Source of the DNA: Olsenella porci
Lineage (GTDB): Bacteria; Actinomycetota; Coriobacteriia; Coriobacteriales; Atopobiaceae
NCBI RefSeq assembly: GCF_009695875.1
Contig: NZ_VUNC01000005.1
Span: forward strand, 161,475-225,474
Reading direction: 5' to 3'
DNA length: 64,000 bases
The notes under the pieces are model-generated. The model did no database searches and had not been told where the DNA came from. It saw only the letters and a list, made by a program, of their open reading frames with translations. The stretch's first letter is position 1. The number at the start of each line of letters is the position of its first letter. The position numbers were made by a program, and so were the translations under genes. Below are positions 26,856 to 34,071 of the stretch, piece by piece.

Positions 26856-26860
26856 CGGAA

Positions 26861-26896
26861 GAGAAAAAATCTTAGTCGTTCAAGTTAGATTTTCTC
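26861..26896 (-). terminator. A+T-rich hairpin between nadE and the groES promoter
   Basis: On the minus strand GAGAAAATCT pairs with AGATTTTTTCTC (two extra U bulged), about 58 bases past the nadE stop and directly before the groES -35. It likely insulates groES from nadE. Confidence 0.55.
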
Positions 26897-26953
26897 ACCC
26901 ATCCCCTAGTAGAGAAGATAAGCGTCCGCGCTGCACCCCCCGTGAGGACAGCC

Positions 26954-28882
26954 CTACAGGTCCTCCAACTCGCTGAGCCAGAGCGTGGCGCAGGCGTCCG
27001 AGGGCATGCGGAGGTCGCCGCGCGGCGACACGGCGACCGAGCCCACCTTGGGGCCGTCGGGCAGGCAGCTGCGCTTGAACTGCTGGGAGAAGAAACGGCG
27101 ATAGAACGTCTTGAGCCATCGCATGATCGTCTGGTCGTCGTACTTCTCGCCCAGGGCATGGCGGGCCAGACGGTACACCTTTCGGGGCGGGAAGCCACGG
27201 CGCAGCACCTGGTAGAGGAAGAAGTCATGCAACTCGTAGGGGCCAACGAGGTCCTCGGTGCGCTGCGAGATGGTGCCGTCCCCCGTCGCTGGGAGGAGCT
27301 CGGGCGAGACAGGCGTGTCAAGGACGTCGCCCAGCACCTCTGCGAGCTCGGGGGAGTCGGTGGTATCCGCAACGTAACGCACGAGGTGGCGCACCAGCGT
27401 CTTGGGCACGCCCGCGTTGACCCCATACATCGACATGTGGTCGGCGTTGTAGGTCGCCCAGCCCAACGCGAGCTCGGAGAGGTCACCCGTTCCCACGACG
27501 AGTCCGCCCGCCTGGTTGGCGAGGTCCATGAGGATCTGGGTTCTCTCGCGTGCCTGGGCGTTCTCGTACGTCACGGAGTGGTCGCGCTCGTCGTGGCCGA
27601 TGTCCGCAAAGTGCTGCCTCACGGCGGCGGCGATGGGCACCTCGCGCAGCGTGGCCCCCAGGGCGTCTGCCAGCACGGTTGCGTTGCCATGCGTGCGGTC
27701 CGTGGTGCCAAAGCCCGGCATGGTCACCGCGAGGATGCCCGTGTGGTCCATCCCCAACACGTCGAAGGCGCGGGCACAAACCAGGAGGGCCAGCGTGGAG
27801 TCGAGCCCGCCCGAGACGCCGATCACCACGCACTGCGAGCCGGTGTGGCGAAGGCGCTTGGCGAGGCCGAAGGTTTGGATGGAGAGCACGTCCTCGCACC
27901 TCTCCTCCCTGCGGGCAACATTCGAGGGAACGAAGGGGTGGGGGTCGACGTACCTGGTGAGGTCGGTCTGCTCCATCTGCAGGTCAAAGGACACGACCAC
28001 GTGGCCGGACTCCTCCGGCGAGGCATCCACCGCAAAGGTCGAGAGGCGCCGGCGCTCCGCGGCGAGCATCCTCACGTCGATCTCGCTCGTGGCGCTCCCC
28101 GCGCCAAAGGGACGCCCCTCCGCCAGCAGCGCGCCGTTCTCGGCCACCATGTCGTGGCCCGAGAACACGAGGTCTTGCGTGGACTCGCCCCACCCGGCGC
28201 TCACGTACACGTAGCCGCAGACAAGGCGCCCGCTCTGCCCCACCACGAGTGAGCGGCGGTAGTCTGCCTTGCCCACGATGGCGTTGGACGCAGAGAGGTT
28301 GCACACCAGCGTCGCCCCGGCCATCGCATGACGGGTCGAGGGCGGGTTGGCGACCCAGAGGTCCTCGCACACCTCGGCGGCGACCACGAGCTCGGGAAGC
28401 TGACGGCAGGCGAGGAGGAGGTCGGCCCCAAACGGCACGTCAGTCTCCCCCGCAAACGGCACCCGTACGCAGTGCGAGGGGCCGGGCGAGAAGTGACGGG
28501 CTTCGTAGAACTCGTTGTAATTGGGGATGTGCTGCTTGGGCACGATGCCCAGGACCCTGCCGCCGCAGAGGGCGACCGCGCAGTTGTAGAGCTTGGAGGC
28601 GACGCGCACCGGGGCGCCCACCAGCACGAGGGCGTCGTAGGCGGCACAGCGGCGCGCGAGCTCGGCGACGCCGTGCTCGGAGGCGTCGAGCAGCTCGTCC
28701 TGCCACAGGAGGTCCTCGCAGGTGTAGCCGCACACCGCAAGCTCGGGGAGGGCCACGACCTTGGCGCCGTCGATGGCGCAGGCGTGCCTCACCGCCTTGG
28801 CGCAGGCGTCCACGTTAAAGGCCACGTCGGCTACCCTGACCTCGGGCGTGCGCGCTGCGACCTTGACAAATCCGTCTTGCAT
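26954..28882 (-). CDS. nadE: Glutamine-dependent NAD+ synthetase
   Basis: A 642-residue two-domain enzyme that amidates deamido-NAD using glutamine and ATP, the last step of NAD synthesis. Residues 1-300 form a nitrilase-type glutaminase with the Glu47-Lys116-Cys172 triad (PELAV, PKQHIPN, AEVCEDLW). Residues 330-642 form the synthetase with P-loop SGGLDS (357-362), GFGTTDRTHGNA and GTGDLSELALGWATYN. ATG 28882 follows AAGGAGGAGCC. A TATGAT box at 28912-28917 could be its -10. It is the long, glutamine-using type common in Actinobacteria. Confidence 0.97.
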   Translation of the reverse strand: MQDGFVKVAARTPEVRVADVAFNVDACAKAVRHACAIDGAKVVALPELAVCGYTCEDLLWQDELLDASEHGVAELARRCAAYDALVLVGAPVRVASKLYNCAVALCGGRVLGIVPKQHIPNYNEFYEARHFSPGPSHCVRVPFAGETDVPFGADLLLACRQLPELVVAAEVCEDLWVANPPSTRHAMAGATLVCNLSASNAIVGKADYRRSLVVGQSGRLVCGYVYVSAGWGESTQDLVFSGHDMVAENGALLAEGRPFGAGSATSEIDVRMLAAERRRLSTFAVDASPEESGHVVVSFDLQMEQTDLTRYVDPHPFVPSNVARREERCEDVLSIQTFGLAKRLRHTGSQCVVIGVSGGLDSTLALLVCARAFDVLGMDHTGILAVTMPGFGTTDRTHGNATVLADALGATLREVPIAAAVRQHFADIGHDERDHSVTYENAQARERTQILMDLANQAGGLVVGTGDLSELALGWATYNADHMSMYGVNAGVPKTLVRHLVRYVADTTDSPELAEVLGDVLDTPVSPELLPATGDGTISQRTEDLVGPYELHDFFLYQVLRRGFPPRKVYRLARHALGEKYDDQTIMRWLKTFYRRFFSQQFKRSCLPDGPKVGSVAVSPRGDLRMPSDACATLWLSELEDL

Positions 28883-28951
28883 GGCTCCTCCTTAGCTGGG
28901 CGACGACTGCAATCATATGCCAGCGAGAGGGGCGCGGGCACCTCCGCCCGG

Positions 28952-30568
28952 CTATCGCTCCCAGGCCAGGGCGCCGCCGACGTACGTTGCGACCGCACGG
29001 ACGTCCCCCAGCCGCTCGGCGGGGGTAGACATGAGGTTGTGGTCGAACACCGCGAGGTCCGCCAGCATGCCCGGCGCGATCGTGCCCAGCTCGTCGGCGC
29101 GCCCGGCGACCACAGCGCTCCCCCGCGTGTACGCGTCGATTGCGACGTTCATGGGGATGCGCTCGCTGGGCAGCCAGCCCCCGCGCGGCTCCCCCGTGCG
29201 AGGGTCCTCACGCGTGACGGCACAGCCCAGCACCTCCATGGAGAGCGGGTCCACACAGGGCGAGTCGGTCCCAAACGCCATGGTCACGCCCGCCTTGCGA
29301 TAGCTCGCGAAGGGCCACATCAGGCTTGCGCGCTCCGGCCCCAGATCGCGGTCGGGCTGCGTCACGTCGATCACGATGTGCTGAGGCTGGACCGACGCCA
29401 CCAGGTGGGCGTCGCGGAGGGCCTCGACGTCGCCGGGAAGCAGGTTCTCAAGGTGCTCCAGCGAGTTAGCGCCCTGGCGGGGGGCGCCGTAGCGCTCGTA
29501 CGCCTCCCTGAAGATGTCGATCGCCGTGTGGATGGCGCGGTCTCCGATGGTGTGGATGCGGACGGCTATGCCGCGGCTCGCGGCGCCCAGCACCAGCTCT
29601 CGCATGCGCTCGGGGTCGACCGTGGGCCTGCCGCAGTCGCCGGGGAAGTACGGGTTGGCGTAGGGTTCCGTGAGCCAGGCCGTGTGCGCGCTCGAGACGC
29701 CGTCGAAGAACTGCTTCATGCCCGGGGAACGCAGAATCGGCCCCGTCAGGCGCGCCTGGAGCGACTGGATGCGGTCGAAGTCCCCCACCAGCTGGGGGAA
29801 CATATTCACGCGCATGGGAAGCCTGCCATCTGCCAGCAGCCCTTCGTACACGTCCTCCCTCACGTTGTCCGCCCCCGGAGCGGCGGAGAGGGCCATGTCA
29901 CAGACGCTCGTGACGCCCTGGGCGAGCATGCGCTGAAAGTAGTCGCCGTAGATGGACAGTAGCTCCTCACGAGGTATCTGCGAGAACACCCGTGCGGTGT
30001 AGACCATGCCCGCCGCCTCTCGGAGCACCCCGGTGAGACGACCATTGGCGTCGCGGTCGAAGATGCCCCCCGCCGGCGGCACGGCATCCTCCGAGATGCC
30101 CAGGGCGCGAAGGCCTGCGGTGTTGAGCCAGAGGGTGTGGAGGTCGCCGGAGCACATCGCGACCGGCCTCGCGGGGAACGCCGCGTCCAGCGAATCGCGG
30201 GTGGGGGGCACGGCGGGGTCCCAGAGGGCCGAACGCCAGCCCTGGGAGATGAGCCAACCATCGCCGGGATGCCCGAGCGCGAAGGAGCGGAGCCTCTCCA
30301 CGCAATCGGACTCGCTCTTGCCGGGATAGCGGTCCGCGAGCGACGAGGGGAAGAGCGCCGTGTGAAGCACGTGCTGGTGGGCGTCGTGAAAGCCGGGGGA
30401 GACGAACGCATCACCATAGTCGTGGTACGAGTTCGCCGCCGCCCGATCACCTGTGCCCCTGGGGACGACCTCCCTTACCCTGTCTCCCTCAATCACGATG
30501 TCAGCCGGAACGTCGGGGTGGTCGATGTCGAGGTAGACGTGCTTGGAGCTGACAATGGAACGTGCCAT
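28952..30568 (-). CDS. Amidohydrolase family protein (YtcJ-like, amidohydrolase 3)
   Basis: A 538-residue metal-dependent hydrolase. Metal ligands are visible as HDAHQH in SPGFHDAHQHVLHTAL (about residues 60-66), H of RIHTIGDRAIH, and D of GTDSPCVDPLSME. The YtcJ family hallmarks QGWRSALWDPAVP (usually GxGWD) and NVAIDAYTRGSAV...GTIAPGMLADLAVFD are present. Members cleave amides or cyclic amides; the substrate is unknown. ATG 30568 follows GGAAGG. It lies just upstream of nadE on the same strand, 69 bases apart, and downstream of the amino acid ABC operon terminator. Confidence 0.88.
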   Translation of the reverse strand: MARSIVSSKHVYLDIDHPDVPADIVIEGDRVREVVPRGTGDRAAANSYHDYGDAFVSPGFHDAHQHVLHTALFPSSLADRYPGKSESDCVERLRSFALGHPGDGWLISQGWRSALWDPAVPPTRDSLDAAFPARPVAMCSGDLHTLWLNTAGLRALGISEDAVPPAGGIFDRDANGRLTGVLREAAGMVYTARVFSQIPREELLSIYGDYFQRMLAQGVTSVCDMALSAAPGADNVREDVYEGLLADGRLPMRVNMFPQLVGDFDRIQSLQARLTGPILRSPGMKQFFDGVSSAHTAWLTEPYANPYFPGDCGRPTVDPERMRELVLGAASRGIAVRIHTIGDRAIHTAIDIFREAYERYGAPRQGANSLEHLENLLPGDVEALRDAHLVASVQPQHIVIDVTQPDRDLGPERASLMWPFASYRKAGVTMAFGTDSPCVDPLSMEVLGCAVTREDPRTGEPRGGWLPSERIPMNVAIDAYTRGSAVVAGRADELGTIAPGMLADLAVFDHNLMSTPAERLGDVRAVATYVGGALAWER

Positions 30569-30633
30569 TTGCGGCTTCCTTCCATGATCGGTTGCGTGCC
30601 CCCACTATAAGGCCGAATCGCACCCAAGCGAGA

Positions 30634-30661
30634 GGGGCGCGGACTCAATCGCCCGCGCCCC
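30634..30661 (-). terminator. Terminator after the amino acid ABC operon
   Basis: GGGGCGCGG (30634-30642) pairs with CCGCGCCCC (30653-30661), seven bases past the ATPase stop on the minus strand. A TATAGT -10-like box for the amidohydrolase lies beside it at 30604-30609. Confidence 0.6.
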
Positions 30662-30667
30662 CTGTAA

Positions 30668-31450
30668 CTACTTCTCCTTGGTGTCCTCCAGATACCGGGA
30701 GAGGAACTCCCGGGTCCTCGGATGCTTGGGAGAGGTGAACATCTGCTTGGGAGAGCCCTCCTCGGCGATGACGCCCTGATCCATGAAGACGACCTTGTCG
30801 GAGACGTTCTTCGCGAAGTCCATCTCGTGCGTGACGACCACCATGGTCATCCCGTCCTTGGCGAGGTCGCGCATCACGCCCAGGACCTCGCCCACGATCT
30901 CGGGGTCGAGGGCGCTCGTGGGTTCGTCAAACAGCATGAGGTCCGGCCTCATGCACAGGGCGCGGGCTATGGCGACGCGCTGCTTCTGACCACCCGAGAG
31001 CGTGTTGACATCCGCCTTGGCGAACTCCTCCAGCCCCACTGATCTCAGGTGCCCCATCGCAACCGATTCCGCCTCGGCCTTGTCCATCTTCTTCAGGGTT
31101 ACGGGGGCAAGCGTGCAGTTGTCGAGGACGTTCATGTTGTTGAACAGGTTGAATCCCTGAAACACCATGCCGATCTTCTCTCGCAGCTTGTTCACATCGA
31201 CGTGCTGGGCGGCAAGGTCCTTGCCATGAAACCAGACGTGCCCGGCGTCGGGGATCTCCAGGAGGTTGATGCACCGGAGCAGGGTCGACTTTCCCGAGCC
31301 CGAGGCCCCGATGATGGTGACGACCTCCCCCGGCATGACGGTGAAGTCGATGTCCTTCAGGACAACGTGGCTGCCAAAGGACTTCCTGAGCCCCTCGACC
31401 TTGATGACCGGCTCCGACGTGCTGGCATGCTCTTCGTTTGCGCTCTTCAT
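30668..31450 (-). CDS. Polar amino acid ABC transporter, ATP-binding protein
   Basis: A 260-residue ATPase of the GlnQ/HisP family. Walker A is GASGSGKST (about 48-56), the Q-loop is in [17 protein letters not shown], the signature is [15 protein letters not shown], Walker B is [14 protein letters not shown] and the H-loop is VVTHEMDFA. It powers uptake from the inner membrane face. It is the last gene of a three-gene unit (binding protein, permease, ATPase). ATG 31450 overlaps nothing and lies 12 bases after the permease stop. Confidence 0.95.
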   Translation of the reverse strand: MKSANEEHASTSEPVIKVEGLRKSFGSHVVLKDIDFTVMPGEVVTIIGASGSGKSTLLRCINLLEIPDAGHVWFHGKDLAAQHVDVNKLREKIGMVFQGFNLFNNMNVLDNCTLAPVTLKKMDKAEAESVAMGHLRSVGLEEFAKADVNTLSGGQKQRVAIARALCMRPDLMLFDEPTSALDPEIVGEVLGVMRDLAKDGMTMVVVTHEMDFAKNVSDKVVFMDQGVIAEEGSPKQMFTSPKHPRTREFLSRYLEDTKEK

Positions 31451-31462
31451 CTGTTCGTCTCC

Positions 31463-32677
31463 TTAGTGCTCCGCCTCGGCAGACGGGATGGTGGTGTCGG
31501 AGGTGCCCATGACCGGGCCGCTCTTCACGTCGAGGCGCTTGGCAAACATCGAGAGCAGCTTGGAGGCGACCATGGTGAGGATGAGGTAGAACACGGCAGC
31601 GACCATGTAGGTCTCGGTCTGACGGTAGTAGATGCCCGCGACGGTAGTCGTGGCAAACATGAGGTCGAACACGCCGATGACGGAGAGGACCGAGGAGTCC
31701 TTGATGTTGATGACGAGCTCGTTCGAGAGGCCGGGAATCGAGTACTTAATACCCTGCGGGAACACGACCTTGGTCATTGCCTGCCATTGCGAGAGGCCCA
31801 GGGACCTTGCCGCTTCGGCCTGCCCCTTGTCCACTGACTCGATGCCGCCGCGCAGCACCTCCATCATGTAGGCGGTGGAGTTGAGGGAGATGGTGACGAG
31901 GCCCGCGATGAACGTGGACCAAATGCCATTGACCTGGGTGACGGACATCCCCGAGCCCTTGAACATGCCGAACCCGGCGAAGTAGATGATGCCCGCCTGG
32001 ACCATCATGGGCGTGCCGCGGACCACGGCGCTGTACACCTTGGCAAATCCCGAGCCTATCACCTTGAGAAAGCGCACGAGGTCGTTGTCGGGACGATCGA
32101 TCCTCTGGATGCGCAGGAACACCAGCAGCAGGGCGAGGAAGAAGGCGATGAGTGTGCCGAACACGGCGAGCTCGATGGTGGTCGCGATGCCGGTCGCGAA
32201 GATCTGCCTTCCCTCGTAGAGCATGTAGATGGCACTGGAGAGCGAGTCCTTGGGGTTGGAGTTCGAGGCGATTGCCGAAGACGTTATCGCAAAGAGACCC
32301 ATGACCCCACGATCGACGAACAGAACGATTGCAAATGCCCAGACGAAATATGAGAGGATTCTCTCGACCTTGCGGAAGCCCGGACGGACGAACGGCGAGA
32401 CGACGGCGTAATCCCTCCACCGCGCCAGCTTGTTGACGAGCGCCACGAGCGAGAGCACCACCCAGGCTGCGAGGAAGTAATACATGAGCACCTCTACCGC
32501 ATACGCATGGGCGAGGAAACTCATCGAGGAGCGCGGCTGGCTCGAGAGCAGCATGCCAAGCAGCGCCACGACGCTTGTTCCCAGGAACACGTAGCGATGG
32601 TCGGCGAGAAGGAAGCTCGCGACCCTGCCGTTGCCAGCCTTCGCCCTCTGGCTTGAGTTGTCTGATTCTGAGGTCAT
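31463..32677 (-). CDS. Polar amino acid ABC transporter, permease
   Basis: A 404-residue membrane protein, longer than the usual 220-residue HisM/GlnP permease. Residues 1-170 form an extension with about three or four additional transmembrane helices; the standard permease domain follows, starting near ATTIELAVFGTLIAFFLALL. It holds VRGTPMMVQAGIIYFAGFG and the EAA loop (GGIESVDKGQAEAARSLGLS). The coupling loop contacts the ATPase. ATG 32677 follows GGAGGATTCAG. No second permease is encoded, so it probably forms a homodimer. The extension is unusual but common in Actinobacteria and Firmicutes. Confidence 0.92.
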   Translation of the reverse strand: MTSESDNSSQRAKAGNGRVASFLLADHRYVFLGTSVVALLGMLLSSQPRSSMSFLAHAYAVEVLMYYFLAAWVVLSLVALVNKLARWRDYAVVSPFVRPGFRKVERILSYFVWAFAIVLFVDRGVMGLFAITSSAIASNSNPKDSLSSAIYMLYEGRQIFATGIATTIELAVFGTLIAFFLALLLVFLRIQRIDRPDNDLVRFLKVIGSGFAKVYSAVVRGTPMMVQAGIIYFAGFGMFKGSGMSVTQVNGIWSTFIAGLVTISLNSTAYMMEVLRGGIESVDKGQAEAARSLGLSQWQAMTKVVFPQGIKYSIPGLSNELVINIKDSSVLSVIGVFDLMFATTTVAGIYYRQTETYMVAAVFYLILTMVASKLLSMFAKRLDVKSGPVMGTSDTTIPSAEAEH

Positions 32678-32779
32678 CTGAATCCTCCGGATTGTCGTCC
32701 TCTTCGAACGAAGAACGTGCCCGCGCCGTCGTGGCGCGGACACGTGGTTTCTGGCGATGCCAGCCCCCCGCCTATGGGG

Positions 32780-33742
32780 CTACTCGGGCTGCCGGTCCAT
32801 GCAGTCGGTCCAAATCTTCTTGCGCTCGTCGTCCGAGACCGCCTTGATTGCGGCGTTGACCTTCTCCATGACGGCGTCCTGCCCCTTGGCCAGGCCGGCG
32901 TTGTCGGGGTTGGTGGCGTCCTTGAAGCCCTTGCCGTCGGCAAGCTTCACCTCCACGAGGTCGCTGTACTGCTTGAGCAGGCCCGAGACGGAGAGTGACG
33001 AGAACGTGATAGCGTCGGCGGTGCCGTTCTCGAGGTGGTCCACCACATTGGGGACCGTCGAGACCGGGGTGAGGTGGTTGACGCTCGGGATCTGGTCGAT
33101 CACGTCGTCGTAGAGGGTGTCCTTTTGGCCGAGGACGGATGCGCCCGAGAAGTCGTCGAGGCTGGTCGCGGATGCGTACTTGGAGTCCTTCTTGACCACG
33201 ATCGTCACGCCGTCCTCGAGGTACGGGTCGGAGAAGTCGATGGACTGGGCGCGCTCGGCGGTCTTGGACATGCCGGCGCAGATGATGTCGATCTGGCCGT
33301 TGTTGAGGGCGTCAATGAGGCCGGTGAAGCTCATCTTCACGGCAACGGGCTCCATGTTGAGTGCCTTCGCGATCTTCTTGGCAATCTGTACGTCGTAGCC
33401 GTCCGCATAGGCACCGTCGACGTTCTCGATGGGAATCGTGGTGTCGGACTCGGAGGAAGCCTGCCAGTTGTAAGGGGCGTACGCCGCCTCCATGCCAACG
33501 CGCATGGTCTTGCCGTCTCCCAGCACGCCGCTTCCGGCGTTACTGTCCGAGCTGGAATCGGAAGAGCCCGTGGAGCTCGAGGAGGTCCCCTGTGCGGCGG
33601 GACCGCAGGCGGTGAGGAAGCTGGCGCCCGCGACGCTGAAGGCCGTCAGGCCAGAGAGCTTGAGGAATCCGCGGCGAGAGAACTCGCTGCCCGTTGATGA
33701 CGAAGATTGACCGTTCGTGTGATTGTTCGTGTTACCTGCCAT
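32780..33742 (-). CDS. Polar amino acid ABC transporter, substrate-binding lipoprotein
   Basis: A 320-residue SBP_bac_3 protein. It has a Tat-like signal SRRGFLKLSGLTAFS followed by a lipobox (FLTAC), giving a lipid-anchored exported protein. A Ser/Gly/Asp-rich linker precedes the binding domain: MRVGMEAAYAPYNWQ, then GYDVQIAKKIAKALNMEP, and MSKTAERAQSIDFSDPYLEDG. This matches binding proteins for polar amino acids such as glutamine, arginine or cystine; the exact ligand is not readable. ATG 33742 follows AGAGGATTCGC. It is the first gene of the operon, with a 102-base gap before the permease. Confidence 0.92.
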   Translation of the reverse strand: MAGNTNNHTNGQSSSSTGSEFSRRGFLKLSGLTAFSVAGASFLTACGPAAQGTSSSSTGSSDSSSDSNAGSGVLGDGKTMRVGMEAAYAPYNWQASSESDTTIPIENVDGAYADGYDVQIAKKIAKALNMEPVAVKMSFTGLIDALNNGQIDIICAGMSKTAERAQSIDFSDPYLEDGVTIVVKKDSKYASATSLDDFSGASVLGQKDTLYDDVIDQIPSVNHLTPVSTVPNVVDHLENGTADAITFSSLSVSGLLKQYSDLVEVKLADGKGFKDATNPDNAGLAKGQDAVMEKVNAAIKAVSDDERKKIWTDCMDRQPE

Positions 33743-33795
33743 GCGAATCCTCTTTCCTACAAAAACTCTCTGGTATCCCTTCTGCGCGCGCAACC

Positions 33796-33816
33796 GGAGG
33801 GGACCCATTCCCCTCC
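33796..33816 (-). promoter_or_regulatory. Hairpin in the leader of the amino acid ABC operon
   Basis: GGAGGGGA (33796-33803) pairs with TCCCCTCC (33809-33816), with outer GCAA/TTGC, about 55 bases before the binding-protein start. No U-tract follows. It may be an attenuator or a protein-binding site. Confidence 0.45.
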
Positions 33817-33889
33817 CCCTTGCAACCAAATGCGAGAAAGTCCCGCGCGACGAGAACCCAGTGTAGGCGTTTGCGGGGCTATGGTTCAT

Positions 33890-34013
33890 CTTCTTTTGTC
33901 AACGAAATGTTTTATTAATCGGGTTTATTCGTCTTTCCTTTCTTGTTTTCGAATTTATTTGCCATGTTTTTCACATTTATGAGAATTTGGGCCAAATGCG
34001 GCTAAGATATGCC
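33890..34013. promoter_or_regulatory. A+T-rich control region upstream of the ABC operon
   Basis: This stretch is far richer in A and T than its surroundings. A perfect TTGACA (minus strand, near 33898-33903) is present, but no good -10 lies 16-18 bases after it. No coding motif is seen. Confidence 0.4.
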
Positions 34014-34047
34014 ATCGGTCTCCTCCCGGGAGCGGAAGGAGACCGAT
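34014..34047 (-). terminator. Terminator after the tsaB-rimI-tsaD gene
   Basis: ATCGGTCTCCT (34014-34024) pairs perfectly with AGGAGACCGAT (34037-34047), 25 bases past the fusion gene stop. Confidence 0.75.
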
Positions 34048-34071
34048 TCGGTGGATGGCGTACTCGACACC

